Assembly (NCBI RefSeq): GCF_024505145.1
Contig: NZ_JANIAA010000015.1
Location: forward strand, 62,001-126,000
Reading direction: 5' to 3'
Length of the DNA stretch: 64,000 bases
From: Streptomyces rugosispiralis
GTDB taxonomy: Bacteria > Actinomycetota > Actinomycetes > Streptomycetales > Streptomycetaceae
In this document: one piece after another, positions 41,229-50,158 of the stretch
How the letters are laid out: each line of letters opens with the position of its first letter
Position numbering within the stretch: the first letter of the stretch is position 1
Translations under genes and position numbers: made by a program
Notes under the pieces: generated by a model
Told to the model about the DNA's origin: nothing
What the model saw: the letters and a program-made list of their open reading frames with translations, nothing else
Database searches by the model: none

Positions 41229-43061
41229 ATGTGCGGAATCGTCGGATACATCGGGAAACGCGATGTGGCACCGCTGCTGCTGGAGGGGCTGCAGCGGCTG
41301 GAGTACCGCGGCTATGACTCCGCGGGCATCGCGATCCAGGGCAAGCCCGCCAAGGGCGCCCAGAGCGCCGGGCTGAAGACCGGCAAGGCCAAGGGCCGGG
41401 TCCGGGAACTCGAGGCCAGGCTGCCCAAGCGGTTCGCGGGCACCACCGGCATCGCCCACACCCGCTGGGCCACCCATGGCGCGCCCAACGACATCAACGC
41501 CCATCCGCATCTGGACGCGGACGGCAAGGTCGCCATCGTCCACAACGGCATCATCGACAACGCCGCCGATCTGCGCGCCAAGCTGGCCGCCGACGGCGTG
41601 GAGCTGGTCTCCGACACCGACTCCGAGGCGCTCGCCCACCTCATCGGCCGCTCCCAGGCGCCCACCCTGGAGGAGAAGGTCCGCCACGCGCTGGCGATGG
41701 TCGAGGGCACCTACGGCATCGCCGTGCTGCACGCGGACTTCCCCGACCGCATCGTCGTCGCCCGCAACGGCTCGCCGGTGGTGCTGGGCATCGGCGAGAA
41801 GGAGATGTTCGTCGCCTCGGACGTCGCCGCGCTGGTCAGCCACACCCGCCAGGTGGTCACCCTGGACGACGGCGAGATGGCCACCCTCAAGGCCGACGAC
41901 TACCGCACCTACACCACCGAGGGCAGCCGCACCTCCACCTCCCCCACCACCGTGGAGTGGGAGGCCGAGTCGTACGACATGGGCGGCCACGACACCTATA
42001 TGCACAAGGAGATCCACGAGCAGGTCGACGCCGTGGACCGGGTGCTGCGCGGCCGGATCGACGACCGCTTCTCCACCGTCCGCCTGGGCGGGCTCAACCT
42101 GGACGCCCGCGAGGCGCGCGGGGTGCGCCGGGTCAAGATCCTCGGCTGTGGTTCGGCGTACCACACGGGTCTGATCGGCGCCCAGCTGATCGAGGAGCTG
42201 GCCCGGATCCCGGCCGACGCGGAGCCCGCGAGCGAGTTCCGCTACCGCAACCCGGTGGTGGACCCGGACACCCTCTACATCGCGGTCAGCCAGTCCGGCG
42301 AGACCTACGACACCCTGGCGGCCGTCCAGGAACTCAAGCGCAAGGGCGCGCGGGTGCTGGGCGTGGTCAATGTCGTGGGCAGCGCGATCGCCCGGGAGAC
42401 GGACGGCGGGGTGTACGTCCACGCCGGGCCGGAGGTGTGTGTCGTCTCCACCAAGTGCTTCACCAACACCGCCGTCGCCTTCGCGCTGCTCGCCCTCCAC
42501 CTGGGCCGGATCCGCGATCTCTCGGTCGCCGACGGCAAGCGGATCATCGCCGGGCTGCGCAAGCTGCCCGAGCAGATCGCGGAGGTGCTGGGCGGCGAGG
42601 AGGAGATCAAAAAGCTCGCCGCGGAATATGCGAACGCAAAGAGCATGATGTTCGTCGGACGGGTCCGCGGCTACCCGGTGGCGCGCGAGGCGTCCCTGAA
42701 GCTGAAGGAGGTCTCCTACGTCCACGCCGAGGCGTACCCGGCCTCCGAGCTCAAGCACGGGCCGCTCGCGCTGATCGAGCCCGAGGTGCCCACCGTGGCG
42801 GTCCTGCCGGACGACGACCTGCTGGAGAAGAACCGGGCGACGCTGGAGGAGATCAAGGCCCGCAGCGGCCGGATCCTGGCCGTGGCCCACCGGGAGCAGG
42901 AGAAGGCGGATCACACGATCGTGGTGCCCCGCAACGAGGTGGAGCTCGACCCGATCCTGATGGGCATTCCGCTCCAACTGCTCGCGTACCACACGGCGCT
43001 GGCGCTCGGCCGGGACATCGACAAGCCCCGCAACCTCGCCAAGTCGGTGACGGTCGAGTAG
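41229..43061 (+). CDS. glmS: Glutamine-fructose-6-phosphate aminotransferase (isomerising)
   Basis: A 610-residue enzyme. The N-terminal glutaminase begins MCGIVGYIGKRDVAPLLLEG, with catalytic Cys after Met removal. Two SIS sugar-isomerase domains follow (GCGSAYHTGLIGAQLIEELA; AVSQSGETYDTL; SYVHAEAYPASELKHGPLAL) and the end KSVTVE is the family signature. It makes glucosamine-6-phosphate for peptidoglycan. ATG 41229 is fixed by the Cys2 requirement. Streptomyces often carry a second glmS copy; this may be that one. Confidence 0.97.
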   Translation: MCGIVGYIGKRDVAPLLLEGLQRLEYRGYDSAGIAIQGKPAKGAQSAGLKTGKAKGRVRELEARLPKRFAGTTGIAHTRWATHGAPNDINAHPHLDADGKVAIVHNGIIDNAADLRAKLAADGVELVSDTDSEALAHLIGRSQAPTLEEKVRHALAMVEGTYGIAVLHADFPDRIVVARNGSPVVLGIGEKEMFVASDVAALVSHTRQVVTLDDGEMATLKADDYRTYTTEGSRTSTSPTTVEWEAESYDMGGHDTYMHKEIHEQVDAVDRVLRGRIDDRFSTVRLGGLNLDAREARGVRRVKILGCGSAYHTGLIGAQLIEELARIPADAEPASEFRYRNPVVDPDTLYIAVSQSGETYDTLAAVQELKRKGARVLGVVNVVGSAIARETDGGVYVHAGPEVCVVSTKCFTNTAVAFALLALHLGRIRDLSVADGKRIIAGLRKLPEQIAEVLGGEEEIKKLAAEYANAKSMMFVGRVRGYPVAREASLKLKEVSYVHAEAYPASELKHGPLALIEPEVPTVAVLPDDDLLEKNRATLEEIKARSGRILAVAHREQEKADHTIVVPRNEVELDPILMGIPLQLLAYHTALALGRDIDKPRNLAKSVTVE

Positions 43062-43100
43062 GCCCGCACCGCCCGCGACCTCGGCGGATCCTTCGGCGGT

Positions 43101-43130
43101 CCCCCGCGTGTGCCACCACGCACGCGGGGG
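43101..43130 (+). terminator. Terminator after glmS
   Basis: Perfect 10-bp stem CCCCCGCGTG/CACGCGGGGG with a 10-nt loop, 40 nt after the stop. Confidence 0.7.
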
Positions 43131-43140
43131 CCGCCTCCCC

Positions 43141-43575
43141 TTCGCCGGCATCGCCTCTCATACGCCGGCGGCTGGCCGTCGCGCGGGAACCGTCACTTCC
43201 CGCGCGACAGCACGATCGAACGATTTGTACCCCTCACAAACGCACAATCCACCTCTACGCACGGGTAGGTTTGCCGGTTGTCAAGATGGACTGACGCCAT
43301 CTCACCTGCGGTCGAGGGGAGTTGAGGGTGTCCGGTTCCAGGCGCCCGCGCCAAGTCGTGCCGACGCAAAAGGTTTTGGACTGAACAACCACACTTGACG
43401 AGGAGACGCGCCGGGCACGGTGCGTCCAGAGTCCCAGGAACTCGGCGGAGCCAGAAGGGCCGGAAGGCCCCGGCAAGCGGCCAGGAGGGCCCGCGAGGGC
43501 GGGCAGGACGCCCCGCGCGAACGGGGCCGAAGGCGCTTCCCGAGGGATGCTCAGGGGACGCTCGGGGGACACTCA
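43141..43575. other. Intergenic region without recognised gene
   Basis: The first half (about 43200-43400) is unusually A+T rich for the window and holds promoter-like pieces (GCAAAAGGTTTTGGAC, ACACTTGACGAGGAG). A plus-strand TTG at 43395 and a GTG at 43420 open short Arg/Gly-rich frames. They run into the 25-bp repeat array, look like nothing known, and are not called. Confidence 0.5.
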
Positions 43576-43578
43576 GGG

Positions 43579-43660
43579 GATGACGGCGGGCGGGCGCTCG
43601 AGGGATGACGGCAGGCGGACGCTCGGGGGATGACGGCGGGCGGACGCTCAGGGGATGACG
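43579..43660. repeat. 25-bp repeat array copied from the end of the stress-protein gene
   Basis: Units beginning GATGACGGCGGGCGGACGCT recur at 43579, 43604, 43629 and 43654 (period exactly 25). The rightmost unit contains the last codons and stop of the universal stress protein gene, so the array looks like successive duplications of that gene end. Confidence 0.85.
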
Positions 43661-44169
43661 ACGACGGGCCGCTGCGCCCGCCGGGCGAGCCGCCCCGCGA
43701 CCGAGCCGAAGATCCGCCCCACCAGCCCGTGCGTGGAGCCCACCACGATGGCGTCGGCCGCGTACTCCCGGCCGACCTCCTCCAGTTCATGGCAGATGTC
43801 CCCGCCCCGCTCGACGAGGATCCAGGGCACCTCGGAGAGATGATCGGCGCAGGCCAGCTCGAGCCCCAGCACCTCGGTGCGGTGATCGGGGACGTCGACG
43901 AAGACCGGTGGCTCACAGCCCGCCCAGACCGTCGTCGGCAGCCGGTTGGCCACATGGACGATGATCAGCCCGGAGCCGGAGCGCCGGGCCATGCCGATCG
44001 CATAGGCGAGGGCGCGCTCGCTCGACATGGAGCCGTCGAATCCCACCACAACACCGTGCTGGAACGCTGGATCGCAGGAATGACGTGTTTCTTCCGCCGC
44101 TTCGGGGTGCGCCATGTGATCGGCGACCCGCTTGCGGTCCGCGGGTTCGGGGATTTCGTGACCGGCCAT
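43648..44169 (-). CDS. Universal stress protein family protein
   Basis: A 173-residue single UspA domain. It begins VVVGFDGSMSSERALAYAIG and ends VVGSTHGLVGRIFGSVAGRL then RPVVVIP. The GxxG(9)GS/T ATP-binding pattern is present. An N-terminal extension of 37 acidic residues precedes the domain. Such proteins are induced by stress or hypoxia; no partner is seen here. ATG 44169 gives the complete domain; the frame upstream is only compositional. The next 500 bp (44170-44668) show no gene, only a GAGCTC-centred hairpin near 44245. Confidence 0.9.
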   Translation of the reverse strand: MAGHEIPEPADRKRVADHMAHPEAAEETRHSCDPAFQHGVVVGFDGSMSSERALAYAIGMARRSGSGLIIVHVANRLPTTVWAGCEPPVFVDVPDHRTEVLGLELACADHLSEVPWILVERGGDICHELEEVGREYAADAIVVGSTHGLVGRIFGSVAGRLARRAQRPVVVIP

Positions 44170-44668
44170 CGGTGTCTCGGCGAAGGATGTCCTCGTGCGG
44201 AGGGATCGGTGGGGGCTCAGGTAGAGGGCTGTCGGGGGACTTGAGCTCCGCTGGAGCTCGGGGGGCGGTCTCGAGAGGTCGAAATCCGTCCGGGATTCAT
44301 CTTTCCAAGCCCTTACCCCCAAGGGTACGGCGGCATTCACCACCTGCCCAGAGGTTGCCACGGGAGCGGAGCGCCCGAAGCGTTCCCCGGAGCATGCCGG
44401 AGGGCGGCCCGTAACGCAATGCCCCAAGTGGTCCCCTGTTGGCCCGCGCCCCGGCCCGGAGCCCGGCCCGGCGGGGCCGCCGCGGTAGGCCGCGCGGCCG
44501 CCCGGCAGTGACCTGGGGGCGGGCCGGGCGTTGTAGTAGCGGCACCGGGTGCGGCGGCCCCGGCCCGCCCGGCCCACCTGCCCGGATCCGCCGCCCGCCG
44601 CCCCCGCGCCACCCCCGCGCCGAGCCCCCTGCCGGCACCTCGCCGGCCGCTCGAGAGGAGCCCTGCCC

Positions 44669-45043
44669 GTGCCCGTCGCCCCTGAGTACGACGCCCCCGG
44701 CGACACCCCCGGCGGCGGGGCCGGGACACCCGGACGGCCCCACCTTCCGAGCCCCCCTCGAGCCCAGGTCCAGGCCCCCGCTAGCGACGCGGTGAACGAG
44801 GTGATCCGCTGGGCGGCCTTCAGCTGCGCCGTGGTCCCCGTCGTCCTGCTCATGTGCGGATCGCCCTTCGGCGCCGCCCTGGGCGCCGCCGCGGGCCTCG
44901 CCGCCGTGACGGCCGCCAGCCAGGCCCTGCTGCGCCACTCCGAGCGCACCGCGGCCCGGCTGGGCGCGGACGGCGTCAGCCCGCACCGGGGCCGCCACGG
45001 CCGTACGGGGATCGGCGCGCACCGGGGCGGCCGCCGCGTCTGA
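44669..45043 (+). CDS. Small membrane protein
   Basis: A 124-residue protein. Residues 1-40 are Pro/Gly-rich; two membrane helices follow (IRWAAFSCAVVPVVLLMCGS and GAALGAAAGLAAVTAASQAL); the C-terminal 35 residues are basic (HRGRHGRTGIGAHRGGRRV). GTG 44669 has GAGAGGAG 8 nt upstream, supporting this start. The product is not recognised; basic tails of this type usually face the cytoplasm. Confidence 0.75.
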   Translation: MPVAPEYDAPGDTPGGGAGTPGRPHLPSPPRAQVQAPASDAVNEVIRWAAFSCAVVPVVLLMCGSPFGAALGAAAGLAAVTAASQALLRHSERTAARLGADGVSPHRGRHGRTGIGAHRGGRRV

Positions 45044-45563
45044 GGGCCGACCGGAAAGGCCCGGCACCGGGGAAGCGGTGCGTAGCGCTCCGCGCACTCA
45101 GCGCCGATGGAGCGCCGCTATAGCACCGCTCAAGTCCGGAAGACGGCCGCGTGGGCTCTGAAGTAGTACGAGGGGGACGTACGCCGGTCGTATGACCCAT
45201 CCGTACGTCTGCGCCCGGTTGTTTTCAGCCAACTTCCGGCCACACTTCTTTCCTTGGCAAACGCCGTGCTCAACACCCGTCCGGCCAGCGTGGAAAGGGG
45301 TCCGGGGCGTACGTACCCCCTACGGGAAGTGGGTGTCCGCACAAGGCGTACTTCACAGCGAGGGCTACGAGTGCAACGCTTCGTGATCGAATGCTTCGCG
45401 CCAAGTTGTCATGTCGACATAGTGGCGGGTGGTGAACTGGTCACGGCGACCACACGCGACACAGTAGATTCGATCTTGGCCATGACCGGCGGGGGAACCG
45501 TTCAGGACCGAGGGGAAACGTGCAGGACCGAGAGGACGCGACCACCGAGGGGGGCTTAGTGCC
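45044..45563 (+). promoter_or_regulatory. Long upstream region of adpA
   Basis: 520 bp without a credible gene. It is lower in G+C than its neighbours, as expected for a heavily regulated promoter region; in other Streptomyces the adpA promoter is a target of gamma-butyrolactone receptors, BldD and AdpA itself. I can point to A+T-rich stretches near 45225-45260 and 45365-45480, but no site I would name with confidence. Confidence 0.5.
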
Positions 45564-46877
45564 ATGAGCCAGGACTCCACGACCGTACCGGAGACCTCGC
45601 GCAAGCTCTCCGGACGCCGGCGACGAGAAATCGTCGCGGTGCTGCTGTTCAGCGGCGGCCCTATCTTCGAAAGCTCCATCCCGCTCTCCGTCTTCGGTAT
45701 CGACCGGCAGGACGCCGGAGTCCCTCGGTACCGACTTCTGGTGTGCGCGGGCGAAGATGTGCCATTGCGAACGACTGGCGGACTGGAACTGACCGCACCA
45801 TACGGCCTGGAGGCACTCTCCCGGGCCGGCACCGTCGTCGTACCGGCCTGGCGGTCGATAACCCAGCCGCCACCGGCCGCCGCGCTCGACGCGCTGCGCC
45901 GCGCGCACGAGGAGGGCGCGCGGATCGTGGGCCTGTGCACCGGGGCCTTCGTACTGGCCGCCGCCGGGCTGCTGGACGGCCGCCCGGCGACCACCCACTG
46001 GATGTACGCGCCGACGCTCGCCAAGCGCTATCCGTCGGTCCATGTGGACCCCCGCGAGCTCTTCGTGGACGACGGCGACGTACTGACCTCGGCGGGCACC
46101 GCCGCCGGGATCGACCTGTGCCTGCACATCGTGCGCACCGACCACGGCGCGGACGCCGCCGGCGCACTCGCCAGGCGCCTGGTCGTCCCGCCGCGCCGCA
46201 GCGGAGGGCAGGAGCGCTATCTGGACAGGTCGTTACCAGAGGAGATCGGGGCGGATCCGCTCGCCGAGGTGGTGGCGTGGGCGCTCGAGCATCTGCACGA
46301 GCAGTTCGACGTCGAGGCCCTGGCGGCCCGCGCCTATATGAGCCGCAGGACCTTCGACCGCAGGTTCCGCTCGCTCACTGGGAGCGCTCCACTCCAGTGG
46401 CTGATCACCCAGCGGGTGCTGCAGGCGCAGCGGCTCCTGGAGACCTCCGACTACTCGGTCGACGAGGTCGCCGGGCGCTGTGGCTTCCGCTCGCCGGTCG
46501 CGCTGCGCGGGCACTTCCGGCGGCAGCTGGGGTCCTCCCCGGCCGCCTACCGGGCCGCGTACCGCGCCCGCAGGCCCCAGGGCGGGGCCGCGGAGCGTCT
46601 GGACCGCCCCGACCGCCTGGAGCGGCTGGAGCGGGCCGACCGCGCCGAGGTGATCGAACCCCGCGCCGGCGACCACCCCCTGCCGCTGCGGCGGCCGGGC
46701 GCGCCCGGCGCTCCCACCGGCCACGCGGGGCACCCACCGCACCACCATCACGCTCCGCATCCGGACCCTGGCAAACCGGAGTCGGACGCCTACGCCCCAC
46801 GCCTGCCCGAACAGGCAGCGGGCCGGGTCCCGGGCCGTCCGTCCCTGCCCGGCCAGCGGGAACGCCCCGTAGGGTGA
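45564..46877 (+). CDS. adpA: AdpA, global activator of morphological development and secondary metabolism
   Basis: A 437-residue AraC-family activator. Residues about 20-195 form a DJ-1/PfpI-like dimerisation domain (AVLLFSGGPIFESSIPLSVF, and GARIVGLCTGAFVLAAAGLL). The double HTH is at about 235-335 (FDVEALAARAYMSRRTFDRR then DEVAGRCGFRSPVALRGHFR). Codon 224 is TTA (46233-46235) in the linker YLDRSLPEE, the position where AdpA homologues depend on bldA. The tail (about 345-437) is rich in Arg, Pro and His. AdpA binds sites of the type TGGCSNGWWY. It is followed immediately by orn, the order known from other Streptomyces. Confidence 0.97.
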   Translation: MSQDSTTVPETSRKLSGRRRREIVAVLLFSGGPIFESSIPLSVFGIDRQDAGVPRYRLLVCAGEDVPLRTTGGLELTAPYGLEALSRAGTVVVPAWRSITQPPPAAALDALRRAHEEGARIVGLCTGAFVLAAAGLLDGRPATTHWMYAPTLAKRYPSVHVDPRELFVDDGDVLTSAGTAAGIDLCLHIVRTDHGADAAGALARRLVVPPRRSGGQERYLDRSLPEEIGADPLAEVVAWALEHLHEQFDVEALAARAYMSRRTFDRRFRSLTGSAPLQWLITQRVLQAQRLLETSDYSVDEVAGRCGFRSPVALRGHFRRQLGSSPAAYRAAYRARRPQGGAAERLDRPDRLERLERADRAEVIEPRAGDHPLPLRRPGAPGAPTGHAGHPPHHHHAPHPDPGKPESDAYAPRLPEQAAGRVPGRPSLPGQRERPVG

Positions 46878-46882
46878 GACGT

Positions 46883-47491
46883 ATGAACGATCGCATGGTG
46901 TGGATCGACTGCGAGATGACCGGGCTCTCGCTGGCGAACGACGCGCTTATCGAGGTGGCCGCGCTGGTCACGGACTCCGAGCTGAACATCCAGGGCGATG
47001 GAGTGGACATCGTTGTCCGGCCCCCCGCGGAAGCGCTGGTCACCATGGTCGAGGTGGTGCGCGAGATGCACACCACCTCCGGCCTGCTCGCCGAGCTCGA
47101 GGGCGGGACCACGCTCGAGGACGCCCAGGACCAGGTCCTGGCCTACATCCGCGAGCACGTCCCCGAGGCCGGCAAGGCCCCGCTGTGCGGAAACTCGGTC
47201 GGCACCGACCGGGGCTTCCTCCTCCGGGACATGCCGACGCTCGAGAGCTACCTCCACTACCGGATCGTCGACGTCTCCTCGATCAAGGAGCTGGCCCGCC
47301 GCTGGTATCCGCGGGCCTACTTCAACAGCCCCAAGAAGAACGGCAACCACCGCGCGCTCGCGGACATCCACGAGTCCATCGCCGAGCTGCGCTACTACCG
47401 GGAAGCGATCTTCGTGCCCGCTCCCGGCCCGGACTCGGACACGGCGAAGGCCATCGCGGCCAAGCACGTCCTGCCGACCCGGCACGCCTGA
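46883..47491 (+). CDS. orn: Oligoribonuclease
   Basis: A 202-residue DEDDh exonuclease: ExoI VWIDCEMTGLSLANDALIEV, ExoII GNSVGTDRGFL, ExoIII NHRALADIHESIAELRYY. It degrades 2-5-nt RNA and pGpG from cyclic-di-GMP turnover, and affects development in S. coelicolor. It starts 5 nt after the adpA stop, with AGGGTGA upstream, so the two are probably co-transcribed. The C-terminal 20 residues (after AIFVPAPGP) are an actinobacterial extension. Confidence 0.97.
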   Translation: MNDRMVWIDCEMTGLSLANDALIEVAALVTDSELNIQGDGVDIVVRPPAEALVTMVEVVREMHTTSGLLAELEGGTTLEDAQDQVLAYIREHVPEAGKAPLCGNSVGTDRGFLLRDMPTLESYLHYRIVDVSSIKELARRWYPRAYFNSPKKNGNHRALADIHESIAELRYYREAIFVPAPGPDSDTAKAIAAKHVLPTRHA

Positions 47492-47600
47492 CCCTGTCCG
47501 CCGTCCCGGTGCTCGCTCCCGACTCCCCGAAAGCCGGGAGCGAGCACCCCTCCGGACCCTGTACACTTTTTCTCGGCCGGTGCGGAAAGCACCGGTCATG

Positions 47601-47673
47601 GTGGGTATAGCTCAGCTGGTAGAGCACCTGGTTGTGGTCCAGGATGTCGCGGGTTCGAGTCCCGTTACTCACC
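47601..47673 (+). tRNA. tRNA-His (anticodon GTG)
   Basis: Cloverleaf: acceptor GTGGGTA/TACTCAC with one G-U pair, D arm GCTCAGCTGGTAGAGC, anticodon stem CCTGG/CCAGG with loop TTGTGGT (anticodon GTG), T arm CGGGTTCGAGTCCCG. The G at 47600 and discriminator C at 47673 provide the extra G-1:C73 pair of tRNA-His. No CCA is encoded. This gene is the likely attachment site of the island that follows. Confidence 0.97.
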
Positions 47674-47685
47674 CTGAACGATCAA

Positions 47686-47713
47686 GGGCTGACCTGCGAA
47701 AACAGGTCGGCCC
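47686..47713 (+). terminator. Terminator after tRNA-His
   Basis: GGGCTGACCTG (47686-47696) pairs with CAGGTCGGCCC (47703-47713) around a CGAAAA loop, followed by TTCGTCGTCC. Confidence 0.75.
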
Positions 47714-47782
47714 TTCGTCGTCCCCGAAATCATGGGAACACGATGGGAACACAACCCTCCCAGCCAGTCCTCCATTCAGGAC

Positions 47783-47915
47783 ATGGTGAGCATCGTGGAA
47801 CGCCCCAAGAAAAACGGCGCCAGCACCTTTCAGGTGAAATAGCACCAAGACGGCGCGTGGCACCGAGCGATTCGGCGACTCCGGATCAGCTGATCAGTTC
47901 AAGGGCCTCGTCTCG
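47783..47915 (+). pseudogene. Stump of a tyrosine integrase (N-terminus only)
   Basis: ATG 47783 opens MVSIVERPKKNGASTFQVK, the typical start of actinobacterial phage/ICE integrases. A TGG-to-TAG change then stops it, HQDGAWH follows, and after a frameshift ERFGDSGSADQFKGLV continues the family sequence. The catalytic domain is absent. Its position 110 bp after tRNA-His is where integrases of tRNA-targeting elements are found, so a mobile element once inserted here and decayed. Confidence 0.75.
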
Positions 47916-47951
47916 AGAAGCCGGCAGTGCCGGGAGACATGCCGATCGCTC

Positions 47952-47987
47952 GCCCCCTCGTCTGGCCTGCGGGCTGGACGAGGGGGC
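47952..47987 (-). terminator. Terminator of the RibD-like gene
   Basis: Perfect 11-bp stem GCCCCCTCGTC/GACGAGGGGGC with a 14-nt loop, 26 nt past the stop of the minus-strand reductase gene. Confidence 0.7.
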
Positions 47988-48013
47988 TCCGTCATGTCCG
48001 CGGTAGGTGTCCC

Positions 48014-48730
48014 TCAGTGCTGCGGGCGTGCGATCAGCCTGACATCCGGGCCGAATCGCGCCACGTCCACCAGTTCACACCGGAGGATGTCGCCGATCGT
48101 CTCGATGGTGCCGCCTTCGAGTCCGCTCTTTCCGCGGCCGAGGAGCGCGGGCGCGATGTAGGCGACGATGCGGTCCACCAGACCGGCTGACACGAACGAC
48201 GCGGCGAGAGTGGGGCCGCCCTCGAGGAACATCCCGCGCACACCACGCTGGTGCAGTTCACGGAGGAGTGCCTCCACGTCCAGGCCGACCTTCGCGCGGG
48301 GCAGTCGTACGACGGTGGCCACGCTGTCCAGGTGGGACGCGTCGGCATCGTCGGCAACGGCGATCATGGTGGGTGCGGCATCGTCGAGGACCCGGGCATC
48401 AGCCGGGGTCCGGGCGTTGGTGTCGACAATCACGCGCCATGGCTGCTCATCGACCGGCGCCGCCACCTTCAGGTTCGGGTCGTCCTTCACCGAGCGCACC
48501 GCAAGGTGGGGGTTATCGGCCTGCTGGGTGCCGGAACCGACGACGGTTGCTTGGCAGGCCGCGCGTAGCGCGTGGACTTCGGCACGGGACTCCGCACTGG
48601 TGATCCATTGGCTGGTGCTGTCCGCCGCGGCGATCCGGCCGTCCAGCGTGGCCGCGTACTTGTAGACGACGAACGGCCGCCCATCGACCGTGTGCCACTC
48701 GTCTGTGCCGACCAGCTCGCTGATGTGCAT
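48014..48730 (-). CDS. RibD C-terminal-domain reductase (DHFR-like)
   Basis: A 238-residue stand-alone RibD_C/DHFR-fold NADPH reductase: FVVYKYAATLDGRIAAADST, ATVVGSGTQQADNPHLAVRS and RGMFLEGGPTLAASFVSAGL are family signatures. There is no deaminase domain, so it is not a full riboflavin enzyme; relatives reduce pyrimidine-like intermediates in riboflavin or specialised metabolism. It lies 37 nt after the XRE-TPR regulator on the same strand, so the two form a small unit on the island. Confidence 0.9.
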   Translation of the reverse strand: MHISELVGTDEWHTVDGRPFVVYKYAATLDGRIAAADSTSQWITSAESRAEVHALRAACQATVVGSGTQQADNPHLAVRSVKDDPNLKVAAPVDEQPWRVIVDTNARTPADARVLDDAAPTMIAVADDADASHLDSVATVVRLPRAKVGLDVEALLRELHQRGVRGMFLEGGPTLAASFVSAGLVDRIVAYIAPALLGRGKSGLEGGTIETIGDILRCELVDVARFGPDVRLIARPQH

Positions 48731-48767
48731 GGGATCCTCCAGACAGATCTTGGTTTCGGCAGCCTAG

Positions 48768-49979
48768 TCATACGGCAGCGACTGCCTCCGTCAGGTCTTG
48801 CACCATCGCCGTGCGGCGCCACGGCGCCAAGCCAGTGATGACCCGCTGGAGCTCTTCCGTGGTGCGGCGCGACTCGGTCTCACGGCTGATCTCCAGTGCT
48901 TCCATGGCGGTGGCACAGGCTGCATCTGGGGCACGGTCGGCGGTGTGTGCGCTGGCGAGCCGAGCCAGGTGGAGGCCGCGCTCGCGCTGGTATATGGCCG
49001 GCCAGTGGTCGAGGGCTTTCCGGTAGGTGGTCACGGCGTCCGTCGGCTTGCCCAGCCGGAGGTAGCACGTTGCCCGCTGGGCGTAGACGTAGGCGTGGTT
49101 GCAGTAACCTCCGAGTTGATCGTTTACCGCCTCGTCTCCTTCGACGAGGGCCTGAGCGGCGTCGAGCGCGCGGAGGGTTGGCAGTTCGCCTCCGATGAGG
49201 GCATGGCCGTGGGCTGCCTGGAGGTGGGCTGAAGCGCGGATACGTGCGGGCACGTCGCCGCGTACCCGCAGGGCCGCCGACGCCAGACCGACGGCCCGCT
49301 GCCGCTGCCCAAGTCCGACGGATTGCTGTGCTTTGCGCATCAGAATGAAGGCTTGCCGCACGGGGTCGTCAGCTTCCTGCGCCCATTCCATCGCCCGGTC
49401 AGACCACCATAGAGCCTGCTCGGGGCGTCCGAGATCCTCGTACAACCAGCCAGCGAACTCGGCCCACTCCGCGCCGGTTTGGAGGATCGCCAGACGGAGG
49501 GGACCATGTGCTCCGGGAAGCAACTGCTGCTCGATGACCGTGAGGTGGTCATGGACAGCGCTGATCGCGGCGTGCGGTCCGTAAAGTCCATCTGATTGGA
49601 CCAGGGTGGCGCGGAGCTGCTGCAAGTGACCAACGACCGCAGGATTGACCGGGCGACGGGCCGCGGCGTTGCTCGGGGTGAGAAGGATGCCGAGACCGGC
49701 CGCTGCTGTGGTTTTGCCCAGGAAGTCGCGACGATTCACGCCAGCATTGTGAAGTGCGTCCCCGGCCAGCCCGACTTCGGTGGGATCCATGCCGAGCCGG
49801 TCGGCGACGAGCGCGAGCACATCGACGTCGCGTGCTGACTGGCGGCCGCGTTCAAGGCGACTGATGGTGCTTTGGCTGTACCCGCACATATCGGCCAGCT
49901 GTTTCTGGGTCCATCCACGCACGCGCCGAGCGGCTGAGATGGCCTCACCTGCGCTGGAGTGGTGCGCTAACTGCCCCAT
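48768..49979 (-). CDS. XRE-family regulator with TPR-like sensor domain
   Basis: A 403-residue protein: HTH (about 10-65, RGWTQKQLADMCGYSQSTIS) followed by a TAT-like RRDFLGKTTAAAGLGIL stretch and a long helical repeat region (about 130-400; MEWAQEADDPVRQAFILMRK, then ATCYLRLGKPTDAVTTYRKA). This layout is a Streptomyces family of one-component or peptide-sensing regulators; ligands are unknown. ATG 49979 is the standard start. It diverges from the run of small genes at 50159 and likely binds the perfect inverted repeat at 50045. Confidence 0.88.
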   Translation of the reverse strand: MGQLAHHSSAGEAISAARRVRGWTQKQLADMCGYSQSTISRLERGRQSARDVDVLALVADRLGMDPTEVGLAGDALHNAGVNRRDFLGKTTAAAGLGILLTPSNAAARRPVNPAVVGHLQQLRATLVQSDGLYGPHAAISAVHDHLTVIEQQLLPGAHGPLRLAILQTGAEWAEFAGWLYEDLGRPEQALWWSDRAMEWAQEADDPVRQAFILMRKAQQSVGLGQRQRAVGLASAALRVRGDVPARIRASAHLQAAHGHALIGGELPTLRALDAAQALVEGDEAVNDQLGGYCNHAYVYAQRATCYLRLGKPTDAVTTYRKALDHWPAIYQRERGLHLARLASAHTADRAPDAACATAMEALEISRETESRRTTEELQRVITGLAPWRRTAMVQDLTEAVAAV

Positions 49980-50044
49980 ACACGGTCCCGGTCTGCGATG
50001 GCGAGGCTCAATAAGGAGATGCCCACAGTAGCGGTCCGGTCGCA

Positions 50045-50069
50045 TGCGTATGCAGGTTCTGCATACGCA
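50045..50069. promoter_or_regulatory. Perfect inverted repeat, probable operator of the XRE-TPR regulator
   Basis: TGCGTATGCAG (50045-50055), GTT, CTGCATACGCA (50059-50069): 11-bp exact arms midway between the divergent starts 49979 and 50159. A partial copy, GATGCATGCGG, lies 10 bp further. Confidence 0.75.
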
Positions 50070-50158
50070 CAGCGTCTGATGCATGCGGTGAGGACGGCGG
50101 CGTGGCGTGGGCGTTTGTCTGGATGCAAGAGGCGAGACGCACTGCCGGAGGCACCCCT

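Noticed and set aside
43395..43608. Short Arg/Gly-rich frames at TTG 43395 and GTG 43420
   Set aside because: Poor ribosome-site spacing, no relatives I recall, and they end in the 25-bp repeats.
45743..46882. A 380-codon extension upstream of the oligoribonuclease
   Set aside because: It is the shifted frame of adpA; the oligoribonuclease family begins at ATG 46883.
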